This document shows positions 26,633 through 34,383 of a stretch of DNA of 64,000 nt, one piece after another (position 1 is the stretch's first letter; the number at the start of each line of letters is the position of its first letter). The notes beneath the pieces were generated by a model. The model saw only the letters and a program-made list of their open reading frames with translations. It had not been told where the DNA came from and made no database searches. This DNA is from Actinomycetaceae bacterium (lineage in GTDB: Bacteria > Actinomycetota > Actinomycetes > Actinomycetales > Actinomycetaceae): NCBI GenBank assembly GCA_030530685.1, contig JAUMUM010000001.1, forward strand, positions 219,853-283,852, in the 5' to 3' direction. A program made the position numbers and the translations under genes.

Positions 26633-27561
26633 CCTCGCACCCGCCCTTCCTCGAGCTGCCTGACGAGCGCCGCGCGCGCCTGCCTTCTCCTCAGTGCGCT
26701 GACGAGGAGGGAACGCTTGGGAGCGGCGGCGAGGGACACTCCACCGATGGCCGTGAGCACCAGGACCGTCGTCGGCCCCGAGGGGACGTTGTAGGCCACG
26801 GAAAGGATCGCTCCGGCCACGGAGGCAACCATCCCGAAGGCGCCCGCGAGCAATGCCATGGTCGCGCACGAGTTGGTCCACTGCCGCGCCGCGACCGCCG
26901 GGAAGACGACGTAGGCGATGACGAGGACGAGCCCCACCGCCTTCAGCCCGACGACGACGGCGATCACCGTGGCGGCTGTCAGGACCGCGTCGACCAGTCC
27001 CACCCGCACGCCGAGGACTCTGGCTGTGACCGGGTCGAAGACGAAGAGCTGGATCTGGCGCCATAGGGCGAGCACACCAGCCACGGCGAGGAGCGCAAGG
27101 CCCAGCGAGACCCACACGTCGGCCCACAGGAGCGTCGTGGCCCTGCCGAAGATGTAGTCCCGTAGGCCGGATTTCGACGAGGGAAAGGTCCGCGCGTTGA
27201 TCTCGTTGAGCAGCGCCATGCCGCCGCCGAAAGTCACGGCGAGGACAACCGCCATCGACGCATCCGTCCCGAGCCGCGTCGTCCCCGCGATCCTGGAGGT
27301 CAAAGCGGCGGAGCACAGCCCGACGAGCGCGCTCATGCCCACGATGACGAGCATGTTCCTGCCGTCGATCCTGAGCACGAGGACGCTCAGCAGGAACGCG
27401 AGGGTCACACCGAGCATCGACGAGTGACCGATGACGTCGGCCATGAGGCTCTGGCGCCTGAGGTACGTGAAGGTGCCGAGCACGCCGCAGGTGCACCCGA
27501 TGATGAGCGTGCCGACGAGGACGCGCTGGTAGACGACCTCCGTGAAGAAATCGACGATCAT
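26629..27561 (-). CDS. Metal (Zn/Mn) ABC transporter permease 1
   Basis: A 310-residue ABC-3 permease with SLMADVIGHSSMLGV (the conserved D-x-x-GH-S/A motif), LKAVGLVLVIAYVVFPAVAA and eight or so helices. It pairs with the second permease, an arrangement more common in manganese (MntCD/SitCD-like) than in zinc (single ZnuB) importers. ATG 27561 overlaps the ATPase stop (ATGA). Confidence 0.92.
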   Translation of the reverse strand: MIVDFFTEVVYQRVLVGTLIIGCTCGVLGTFTYLRRQSLMADVIGHSSMLGVTLAFLLSVLVLRIDGRNMLVIVGMSALVGLCSAALTSRIAGTTRLGTDASMAVVLAVTFGGGMALLNEINARTFPSSKSGLRDYIFGRATTLLWADVWVSLGLALLAVAGVLALWRQIQLFVFDPVTARVLGVRVGLVDAVLTAATVIAVVVGLKAVGLVLVIAYVVFPAVAARQWTNSCATMALLAGAFGMVASVAGAILSVAYNVPSGPTTVLVLTAIGGVSLAAAPKRSLLVSALRRRQARAALVRQLEEGRVRG

Positions 27562-28313
27562 CGCGCGACCGCCCAGTCCAGGCCCGCCCCGCCGTAGGTG
27601 ACGTGCAGGTTGTCCGGCTCCAGCGCCTCGCTGACCGGGCCGCTGGCCACCACCTCGACGTTCAGGAGCGTCACCCAGTCGCATATCCTGTCGAGCGTGG
27701 CCAGGTCGTGGTGGACGAGCACGACCGTCCGCCCCTGGTCGCGCAGTTCTTCGAGCACGCTGACGATTCGCTGTCCGGACGCGGCGTCGATCCCCGCGAA
27801 CGGCTCGTCCATGAGAAACAGGTCCGGGCCCTGGGCCAGTACTCGGGCCAAGAATACTCGCTGGCGCTGCCCTCCCGAAAGCTCGCCGATCTGCCGCCTG
27901 GAAAACTCGGCCATGTCGACGCGTTCGAGTGCGCGGGCGGCAGCGGCCCTCGCAGCCCGATCCGGGCGGTGGCCGCCCCGACCGTACGTCCCCATAAGGA
28001 CGACGTCGCCAACCGTGGCCGGAAAATCCCAGTCCACCGATGCGCTCTGCGGCATGTACCCGACGAGCCCCCGCACCGGGGCGAAGGGCTCACCGAAAAA
28101 ACGCACGCTGCCGGTCAGGGCCGGCACGAGGCCGAGCGAGGCCTTCAGGAGCGTCGACTTACCCGCGCCATTGGGGCCGACAACGCCCATGACGACGCCG
28201 GTCGGCACGCGAAAGCTGACATTGCGAAGGACCGGGGCATCGCGGTAGGCGACGGACAGCCCATCGAACTCGACGGCCGGCGCCCCGCCACTCATTGCTG
28301 CGCTCCGAGTCAT
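27558..28313 (-). CDS. Metal (Zn/Mn) ABC transporter ATP-binding protein
   Basis: The 251-residue ATPase has Walker A GPNGAGKSTL, Q-loop YMPQSASVDWDFP (typical of Mn/Zn importers), signature LSGGQRQRV, Walker B LFLMDEPFAGID and switch VHHDLAT. The start overlaps the binding-protein stop (ATGA). The junction carries an 18-base tandem duplication that added MTRSAA in front of an earlier start (ATG 28295, MSGGAP), which is therefore an alternative. Confidence 0.93.
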   Translation of the reverse strand: MTRSAAMSGGAPAVEFDGLSVAYRDAPVLRNVSFRVPTGVVMGVVGPNGAGKSTLLKASLGLVPALTGSVRFFGEPFAPVRGLVGYMPQSASVDWDFPATVGDVVLMGTYGRGGHRPDRAARAAAARALERVDMAEFSRRQIGELSGGQRQRVFLARVLAQGPDLFLMDEPFAGIDAASGQRIVSVLEELRDQGRTVVLVHHDLATLDRICDWVTLLNVEVVASGPVSEALEPDNLHVTYGGAGLDWAVAR

Positions 28314-28327
28314 TGCTGCGCTCCGAG
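28292..28327. repeat. 18-base tandem duplication at a gene junction
   Basis: TCATTGCTGCGCTCCGAG occurs at 28292-28309 and again at 28310-28327. Each copy contains a stop-start ATGA on the minus strand, so coupling between the binding protein and the ATPase is preserved whichever is used. Confidence 0.9.
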
Positions 28328-29269
28328 CCCGGAGGCAATCGTCTCGACATTGTGCTCGAAGACGCCGAGGTACGTGTCGACCGGGCTCGCATCGCCGAGC
28401 GAGTCGGCGTAGAGCTCGGTCTCGGAGACGGCAACGTCCCACCCGTTGGCTCGCACCGCCTCCTGAAGGGATCTGATAGCCTGCGGGTTCTTGACATTGT
28501 CGACGAAGATGATGGGCACGCGCTTTTCGGAGATCATGGCGGCCAGGTTCTTGAGATCCCCGGCCGAAAGCTCGGCCTCGGAGCTGACGAAGTCGGTGGC
28601 GTAAACCGTCAGGCCGTAGCGCTGGCCGAGGTAGTTGAAGGCGTCGTGCCCGGTGACCAGGACGCGATTTTCCTCCGGTATGGCGGCGAAGCGGGCGTTG
28701 GCCTTCTCGTCGAGCGCTGCGATCTTGGCATTGTAGGCCTCGGCATTGGCCCTGTACTCGTCGCCGTGATCCGCATCGGTCTCGGCGCACTTGTCGCCGA
28801 TCTGCGTCACGACGCTCTGCCAGATCTCGGGCGAGTTCCATATGTGCGGGTCGCTCAGGGCGTTGCCTTCGGCGTCGGTCTCCGGCCAGTCGAGCAGAAG
28901 CTTGGGATCGACGCCCGCGCCGACTTCCAGGCCGCGCTCGCCCTGGTCGCGCAGCCGGTCGATCATGAGCGCCTCCAGGTGCAGGCCGTTCCACAGCACG
29001 ATGTCCGCACTCTGCATGGCTTCGATGTCACGTGTGGTGGGCTGATAGGTGTGGGGGTCACCGCCTGGCTTGACCATCACCGTGATCTCGGCGCCCGGGG
29101 CGACGTTCTTGGCGGCATCGCCAAGGTAGCCCGTCGTCGCAAAGATCTTCAGGCCGCTGCCGGGGCTGGAACCGGACGGGCCTTGATCATCGGCTCGGCC
29201 GCACGCGGCTGCCCCCAGGCACAGGGCGGCCGCGGCGAGAAGGGCAACCAATCGGCGCAGGGAAGACAT
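28310..29269 (-). CDS. Metal ABC transporter substrate-binding lipoprotein (ZnuA/TroA family)
   Basis: A 319-residue cluster A-I binding protein. A signal peptide ends in GAAAC (Cys23), so it is a lipoprotein. Metal-ligand candidates are His73 (GGDPHTYQPT), His142 (DPHIWNS), His208 (TGHDAFNYLGQRYGL) and an Asp in SLGDASPVDTYLG. Histidine in third position resembles TroA-type proteins that bind Zn or Mn, rather than strict manganese proteins with Glu there. There is no His-rich loop as in classical ZnuA. ATG 29269 is preferred (AAGGAGG nine bases upstream). First gene of the importer operon. Confidence 0.92.
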   Translation of the reverse strand: MSSLRRLVALLAAAALCLGAAACGRADDQGPSGSSPGSGLKIFATTGYLGDAAKNVAPGAEITVMVKPGGDPHTYQPTTRDIEAMQSADIVLWNGLHLEALMIDRLRDQGERGLEVGAGVDPKLLLDWPETDAEGNALSDPHIWNSPEIWQSVVTQIGDKCAETDADHGDEYRANAEAYNAKIAALDEKANARFAAIPEENRVLVTGHDAFNYLGQRYGLTVYATDFVSSEAELSAGDLKNLAAMISEKRVPIIFVDNVKNPQAIRSLQEAVRANGWDVAVSETELYADSLGDASPVDTYLGVFEHNVETIASGLGAQQ

Positions 29270-29310
29270 CGCTGGCATCCTCCTTCAGGTGTCACTATCG
29301 ACAAAGAAGC

Positions 29311-29332
29311 AGATTTCGGGTGACCCAAATCT
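29311..29332. promoter_or_regulatory. Palindromic operator candidate of the metal importer operon
   Basis: AGATTT (29311-29316) and AAATCT (29327-29332) flank GGGT-G-ACCC; one unpaired C sits on the left arm. It lies 42 bases before the binding-protein start. Form and place suggest a metalloregulator site (MntR/DtxR class), and it is unlike the Zur-type element at 31739. Confidence 0.5.
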
Positions 29333-29615
29333 AGCACCTCGAGTCAGGTTAGGGGTACTTGAGTCGCAAGGTCTCGGTGCGCGAGGGCGACCCTTGTGGC
29401 TCGACGGCGCCCGGCCCGCGCAAGCAACGGGTCGACCCACGCAAGCGACGGGTCCGGCCCGCGTGCAATCCGCAGGCGGCCCAATCCGGGCGCCAAGGAA
29501 ACCGGCACCCTCCGCGATCGCGACCGGCGCGGGCACACAAGCGCCGCGGGCGAAGGCACGACGGCCCGCCGAATACGACGCTGCCGCGAAGCGATGAACT
29601 GGCCGGGCCGGCAGC
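29333..29615. other. Intergenic region between gltX and the metal importer operon
   Basis: No gene seen. It contains an imperfect tandem repeat, CGCAAGCAACGGGTC at 29419-29433 and CGCAAGCGACGGGTC at 29440-29454. AT-richer sequence near 29330-29370 probably carries the importer promoter. Confidence 0.5.
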
Positions 29616-31124
29616 TCAGACACCCAGGTGCGCCAGCAGCCTTTCGATGCGCGCGAGCACCTCGTCACGGCCGAGGATCGCCATGGAATCGACGACGGGC
29701 AGCGAGACATTCGTCCCGGTCATCGCCACGAAAAGGGGACCGAAGGCCAGGCGGGGCTTCAGGCCCAGCTCCTCGACGAGCGCGCGGTCCAGCGCGGACT
29801 TGATGCCGGCCGCACTCACGTCCTCCAGGGCGGCAATCGCCCGCTTCGCCCCCTTTAGGGCCTGCGGCGCGGAGCCTTTGAGCTTGCCGACGGCCCTCTC
29901 GTCATAGGCGATGTCCTCGGCGTCAGCGAAGAGGAAGCGCATGAGGTCACCGGCCTCTCCGAGGAGCTGCATGCGCGTTTGCGCCAGCGGCGCGGCCGCA
30001 TCGAGGATGCGGCGCTCCTCGTCAGTCAGGCCGTCGTAGGCATCTGCCGAGACGACGCCGGCCTCGTGCAGGTAGGGAACGAGGCGGCCGCGGTAGTCCT
30101 CACCGTCGAGGCGGCGAATATGGTCGGCATTGATGGCCACGCACTTCTTCTCGTCGAAACGTGCCGGGTTGGGATTGACATCGGCGATGTCGAAGGCGGC
30201 GATCATCTCTTCCCTGGTGAACAGGTCGTTGTCCGGGGCGATCGACCATCCGAGCAGACCGAGGTAGTTCAGCAGTCCCTCGGGAAGCATGCCGCGCTGG
30301 CGGTGCAGGAGCAGATTCGACTCGGGATCGCGCTTGGACAGCTTCTTGTTGCCCTCCCCCATGACGTAGGGAAGGTGGCCGAACCGCGGGGTGAATTGCG
30401 CTATGCCAAGGCTCTCCAGGGCCGAGTAGAGAACGATCTGGCGCGGCGTCGAGGAGAGCAGGTCCTCGCCGCGTAGGACGTGCGTGATAGCCATCATGGC
30501 GTCGTCGACGGGGTTGGTCAGCGTGTACAGCGGGTCACCATTGGCCCGGACGATGACGTAGTCGGGCACCGACCCCTGCTTGAACGTAATCTCGCCGCGG
30601 ACGAGGTCGGTGAAGGAGATATCCGCATCGGGCATGCGCATGCGCAGGACGGGTTCGCGGCCCTCGGCGCGGAAGGCGTCCTTCTGCTCCTGCGTGAGGT
30701 TGCGGTCGTAGCCGTCGTAGCCGAGCTTGGGGTCGCGTCCCGCCTGGCGGTGGCGCTCTTCGACCTCGGCGGGCGTGGAGAAACTTTCGTAGGCAAAACC
30801 GCCCTCGAGCAGCTTGGCCGCCACATCGCGGTAGATGTCGGAGCGCTCGGACTGGCGGTACGGGCCGTACGGGCCTCCCACGCCGACGCCCTCGTCCCAG
30901 TCGAGCCCCATCCACCTCAGGGAGTCGACAATCGCATCAAGGGACTCCTCGGAGTCCCGGGCCGCATCGGTGTCCTCGATGCGGAATACGAACGTCCCCC
31001 CGGTGTGCCGCGCGTAGGCGTAGTTGAACAGGCACGTGCGCACCAGACCCACGTGGGGCGTTCCGGTGGGCGAGGGACAGAATCGGACGCGGACGGCGCC
31101 GCCTTCAGCATTAGCTTTACCCAT
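29616..31124 (-). CDS. gltX: Glutamyl-tRNA synthetase
   Basis: GltX charges tRNA-Glu with glutamate. The 502-residue class I synthetase has [13 protein letters not shown] (HIGH motif as PHVG, residues 14-26), [11 protein letters not shown], and KKLSKRD as the KMSKS loop. AGGAG lies four bases before ATG 31124. Two tRNA-Glu genes sit 4 kb away. Whether the organism also relies on Glu-tRNA-Gln amidation cannot be judged here. Confidence 0.96.
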   Translation of the reverse strand: MGKANAEGGAVRVRFCPSPTGTPHVGLVRTCLFNYAYARHTGGTFVFRIEDTDAARDSEESLDAIVDSLRWMGLDWDEGVGVGGPYGPYRQSERSDIYRDVAAKLLEGGFAYESFSTPAEVEERHRQAGRDPKLGYDGYDRNLTQEQKDAFRAEGREPVLRMRMPDADISFTDLVRGEITFKQGSVPDYVIVRANGDPLYTLTNPVDDAMMAITHVLRGEDLLSSTPRQIVLYSALESLGIAQFTPRFGHLPYVMGEGNKKLSKRDPESNLLLHRQRGMLPEGLLNYLGLLGWSIAPDNDLFTREEMIAAFDIADVNPNPARFDEKKCVAINADHIRRLDGEDYRGRLVPYLHEAGVVSADAYDGLTDEERRILDAAAPLAQTRMQLLGEAGDLMRFLFADAEDIAYDERAVGKLKGSAPQALKGAKRAIAALEDVSAAGIKSALDRALVEELGLKPRLAFGPLFVAMTGTNVSLPVVDSMAILGRDEVLARIERLLAHLGV

Positions 31125-31168
31125 AGTGCTCCTAGATTACACCGCAGCGGCAGCGTAGCATTCAGCCC

Positions 31169-31573
31169 ATGTCCCGGTTCGATTCCATCACCCTGCGCGC
31201 CATGGCCGAGGGCGGATCGCGCAAGTGGTCCGCCGTTCCCCGCAGCCGCGCCTACTCGGAGACGACGGCCTGTAGCGCCTGAACTACGAGGGGATCCGGC
31301 AGGCCTTCCGCCGAGGAGGCGAGTTGCTCGTGCTGTGCAATCCGTGGAATCCGTGCGGGCGGCGCCTGACGGGCGAAGAGCTCGCCCAGTTGGCCGACGT
31401 CGTCGAGAAGGCCGGCGGGCGCGTCTTCGAGGATTGTGTGCACTTGTCGCTCGTGCTCGACGGCTCGCAGTTCACACCGTATTCGACGCTCGATGATAGG
31501 ACGGCGCGCCACGCGATCTCTTTGCAAGCCACCAGCCAGCTCATGGTCGGCCACTCGCCAGCTCATGGTCGGC
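31169..31573 (+). pseudogene. Remnant of a MalY/PatB-type aminotransferase (C-S lyase)
   Basis: An N-terminal piece, MSRFDSITLRAMAEGGSRKW, matches the family opening (FD-x3-R-x3-S-x-KW) and stops at 31282. In another frame from 31279 comes an internal piece: LNYEGIRQAFRRGGELLVLCNPWNPCGRRLTGEELAQLADV followed by GGRVFEDCVHLSLVL, the equivalent of CNPHNPxGR and the following Asp-Glu-Ile-His strand. About 130 residues between them and everything from the PLP lysine onward are missing. This is a deleted, frameshifted gene. Confidence 0.75.
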
Positions 31574-31574
31574 C
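31535..31574. repeat. 18-base direct repeat at the end of the pseudogene
   Basis: GCCAGCTCATGGTCGGCC occurs at 31535-31552 and 31557-31574, where homology to the aminotransferase ends. Confidence 0.85.
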
Positions 31575-31738
31575 CCAATGGCCAGTCGCCGTTTCGAGGC
31601 GGCATGAGCACCGCGATGACAGGGCGCTCTCGCCGTGTCTTGACCCACGCCACCACCGCCGCGCGTCACGCCACCTTCCCAGTGTCACGCACGTGACCCG
31701 ACTCTTGTACGAGAGAGATGAACGGCTACACTGTTATC

Positions 31739-31751
31739 GATAATCGTTCTC
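31739..31751. promoter_or_regulatory. Zur-like operator of the alternative ribosomal protein genes
   Basis: GATAATCGTTCTC is a near-palindrome (GA-x-AA at one end, TT-x-TC at the other) of the Fur/Zur type, 20 bases before the L36 start. Zur repression of zinc-independent ribosomal paralogues is established in actinobacteria; the site itself is inferred. Confidence 0.55.
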
Positions 31752-31771
31752 AATATCAGGAAGGGTTGATG

Positions 31772-31894
31772 ATGAAAGTCCGCGCCTCGCTCAAGAGTCT
31801 GAAGAACCAGCCCGGCGCCCAGGTCGTCCGGCGTCGCGGGCGAATATACGTCGTCAACAAGCGCAACCCCCGGATGAAAGGAAGGCAGGGCTGA
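31772..31894 (+). CDS. rpmJ: 50S ribosomal protein L36, zinc-independent form
   Basis: A 40-residue L36 ([11 protein letters not shown] ... [21 protein letters not shown]) lacking the zinc-finger cysteines and histidine of the standard form. AGGAAGG lies upstream; ATG 31769 is in frame and could also start it. It overlaps the following L28 gene by one base. Expected to replace the zinc-bearing L36 when zinc is short. Confidence 0.92.
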   Translation: MKVRASLKSLKNQPGAQVVRRRGRIYVVNKRNPRMKGRQG

Positions 31895-32127
31895 TGGCGC
31901 ACTGCCAGGTAACGGGCCGATCGGGCGGCTTCGGCAAGTCGGTTTCGCATTCGCACACGCGCACGAGCCGCCGCTGGAAGCCCAACCTCCAGAAGAAGAC
32001 GTACTGGGTGCCTTCGCTGGGCCGGAAGGTCACGCTCACGGTCTCGGCCAAAGGCATCAAGACCATCGATAAGCGCGGGATCGACGCCGTCGTGGCCGAG
32101 GCACTCGCCAGGGGAGAAAGGATCTGA
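31894..32127 (+). CDS. rpmB: 50S ribosomal protein L28, zinc-independent (C-) form
   Basis: A 77-residue L28 opening [27 protein letters not shown]. Only one cysteine remains where the paralogue at 8843-9034 has four, so no zinc ribbon can form. It is longer at the C-terminus, as is usual for this type. It shares a one-base overlap (TGATG) with rpmJ and belongs to the same zinc-starvation cluster. Confidence 0.95.
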   Translation: MAHCQVTGRSGGFGKSVSHSHTRTSRRWKPNLQKKTYWVPSLGRKVTLTVSAKGIKTIDKRGIDAVVAEALARGERI

Positions 32128-32148
32128 CATGGCCAAGGAGGCACGCCG

Positions 32149-32397
32149 ATGAAGAAAGGCATACACCCCGACTACCATCCCGTCGTATTCCGCGACCGTT
32201 CCGCCAACTGGGCCTTCCTCACTCGATCGACAGCCCACAGCGACACGACGATCGAATGGCAGGACGGCAACGTCTACCCGGTGATCGACGTCGAGATCTC
32301 CTCGGCCTCCCACCCGTTCTACACGGGCGAGCGGCGCATCGTCGACACGGCCGGTCAGGTCGAAAAGTTCCGACGCCGCTACGGCCGCGCGCAGTAA
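32149..32397 (+). CDS. rpmE2: 50S ribosomal protein L31 type B
   Basis: An 82-residue type B L31 ([28 protein letters not shown], ending [13 protein letters not shown]). It lacks the CxxC zinc motif of type A L31. A 21-base gap containing AAGGAGG separates it from L28. Third gene of the Zur-type cluster; S14, often part of such clusters, is not here. Confidence 0.95.
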   Translation: MKKGIHPDYHPVVFRDRSANWAFLTRSTAHSDTTIEWQDGNVYPVIDVEISSASHPFYTGERRIVDTAGQVEKFRRRYGRAQ

Positions 32398-32491
32398 CGA
32401 CGTCGGTGACTCCCGGTGGTCGCGCAGCCTGTTTTGGCCGGCGGGATCGTGCTCGCCTATCCTCGGGCGGCCGCGCCCGGCCGCCCCGTCC

Positions 32492-33154
32492 TCAACGCGA
32501 GCCAGTCTCGGTGAGGTAGGCGAGGACGGCGCGCACCCTGCGGTTGTCCTCTCCGGGAGCCATGCCCAGCTTCGTGAAGACGTTCGACACGTGCTTGGAG
32601 ACCGCCGCCGACGAAAGGAAGAGCCGCTTGCAGATCTGCTGGTTGGACAGCCCCTGCGCCATGAGCTCGAGGACCTCGACCTCCCGGGCCGTCAGGCTGT
32701 CCAGCCGCGAGGGCTTGCCGCGCACCAGGGAACTGGCCACATCCGGGTCGACCACCACTCCCCCGGCCGCGACGATCTGCAGGGAGCGGATGAAGTCGGC
32801 GACGCGGGCCACCCTGTCCTTGAGCAGGTAGCCGAGGCCGCCCACGCCCTCGGTCGGGGCGGCCGGTTCGAACAGCTGCGTGGCGTAGGCGGGTGCGACG
32901 TACTGCGAGAGGACCATGATGCCCGTGGCGGGCTGGTCGTTTCGCAGCTGCACGGCGGCGCGAAGCCCGTCGTCGGACATGCCCGGTGGCATACGCACGT
33001 CGGTGACGACGACGTCGGCCCGGTGCTCGGCGCACACGGACAGGAGTTCGGGGGCGGTGGTGGCCTGAGCCAGAACCTCGTGCCCCTGGCGTTCGAGCAG
33101 GCCGACGATGCCTTCGCGGAATAGCGCCGAGTCGTCGGCGACGATGACCTTCAT
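32492..33154 (-). CDS. NarL-family response regulator
   Basis: The 220-residue protein has an N-terminal receiver (IVADDSALFREGIVGLL, phospho-acceptor Asp in VVVTDVRMPPG, GYLLKDRV) and a LuxR-type helix-turn-helix (LTAREVEVLELMAQGLSNQQI, SSAAVSKHVSNVFTKLGM). AAGGA lies six bases before ATG. It is 53 bases downstream of the kinase gene and is its evident partner. The divergent ABC exporter is a likely target. Confidence 0.9.
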   Translation of the reverse strand: MKVIVADDSALFREGIVGLLERQGHEVLAQATTAPELLSVCAEHRADVVVTDVRMPPGMSDDGLRAAVQLRNDQPATGIMVLSQYVAPAYATQLFEPAAPTEGVGGLGYLLKDRVARVADFIRSLQIVAAGGVVVDPDVASSLVRGKPSRLDSLTAREVEVLELMAQGLSNQQICKRLFLSSAAVSKHVSNVFTKLGMAPGEDNRRVRAVLAYLTETGSR

Positions 33155-33176
33155 GTACTGTCCTTTGACTTTCTGC

Positions 33177-33251
33177 TGAGACGTTCACCTCTGGGGTGAA
33201 AGAATAGTCATCCCAGGGGCAACGCCGATGAGACGTTCACCTCTGGGGTGA
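33177..33251. repeat. Duplicated 23-base palindromic segment
   Basis: A 23-base segment centred on TCACC-N5-GGTGA (minus strand) occurs at 33177-33199, between kinase and regulator genes, and at 33229-33251, inside the kinase 3' end. The copies are identical and 52 bases apart. Confidence 0.9.
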
Positions 33252-34260
33252 CGCCAAATTCCCCGTGATGCAGGAGAAGGGGGATGCTGCCTGAGACGGT
33301 TGTCGGCCCTCCCGGCGGGCTCGTGAGGGTGAGCGTGCCACCGAAAGCGGCGAGCCGCTCGCGCATGCCGCTCAGGCCGCCATCGGGGCGGATCGTGGCG
33401 CCGCCCGGGCCCTCGTCGGTCACCGAGATGTGCAGGTCGTCGTCCGCGACGATCAGCACGGAGGCGCGCGAGTGCGGCGCGTACTTCGCGGCATTCGTCA
33501 GCGCCTCCGAGACGAGGAAGTAGCCGGCAGCAACCACGCCCTCGGGAAGAGTCGGCAGCTCGTGGGGCACGCGCAGGGTGACGTCGAGCGCGCTTGACGA
33601 GCACAGGTTTTCCACCGCCGCGTGAAGCCCGAGGTCGGACAGGACCTTGGGATGGATGCCCGCGACGGTCGTGCGCAGGGCGCGCAGGGCCGCCTCGGCG
33701 TCGTCCTGCGCCTTGGTCAGGAGATCGCTGACCTGGGCGAGCCGATCGGGGTCGACCGGTCGGCCTTCCATGGCCGTCTCCAGCAGGAGGCTGGCCTCCC
33801 CCACGTCCATCGATGCGGTGACGAGGAACTGCTGGGCGCCGTCGTGCAGGTCGCGCTCGATGCGGCGGCGCTCGATCTCGAACGCCGCTACGATCTCGCG
33901 CCGGGATTCGGTCAGCTCCTCCACCTCGCGAGGCGTGCGCATGTGCCAGTGCTGTTCCTCGACTGCCCTGGCCAAACGGAAGACGGGCTGGAAGAGGTTG
34001 TGCACCAGCACGATGACCGTGCCCAATAGCGCGACGACGAGCATGAAGAATATCAGCACGTAGGACCAGGTGGCGGGATCGGCCGACGCTACCCGCGAGA
34101 AGTCAAGTACGAATAGGGTGATGCCCCCGATCCATAAGGCCAGGAAGGCCACGCCCACCACCAGAGTCGCGACGAAGCGCAGGCCGCCGAGCACAATGGC
34201 CCGAGCGCAGGCTCGTTCGACGTCGCTGAGGTCAGACCAACGGATTCTGCCACGTTCCAT
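33208..34260 (-). CDS. Sensor histidine kinase (HisKA_3, two membrane helices)
   Basis: A 350-residue kinase. Two membrane helices (about residues 28-52 and 65-88) frame a very short outer loop, as in intramembrane-sensing kinases. Then come HisKA_3 with ERRRIERDLHDGAQQFLV (His near residue 142) and HATPase (SEALTNAAKYA, DEGPGG, GLSGMRERL). Divergent from a peptide/drug-type ABC exporter, which suggests a cell-envelope stress or antimicrobial detection role. Its last codons contain one copy of a duplicated palindrome. Confidence 0.88.
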   Translation of the reverse strand: MERGRIRWSDLSDVERACARAIVLGGLRFVATLVVGVAFLALWIGGITLFVLDFSRVASADPATWSYVLIFFMLVVALLGTVIVLVHNLFQPVFRLARAVEEQHWHMRTPREVEELTESRREIVAAFEIERRRIERDLHDGAQQFLVTASMDVGEASLLLETAMEGRPVDPDRLAQVSDLLTKAQDDAEAALRALRTTVAGIHPKVLSDLGLHAAVENLCSSSALDVTLRVPHELPTLPEGVVAAGYFLVSEALTNAAKYAPHSRASVLIVADDDLHISVTDEGPGGATIRPDGGLSGMRERLAAFGGTLTLTSPPGGPTTVSGSIPLLLHHGEFGVTPEVNVSSALPLG

Positions 34261-34383
34261 GGCTCCATCCTATGCGCGGCCGCCTAGCGCGTAACCGGCC
34301 GAATGCGAAAGTGGACCTAGCTCTACCCTCAGTCGATAGGCAGCACCATGGCTGCATCGCCCCGGCGACGGTGAAATGGAGAC

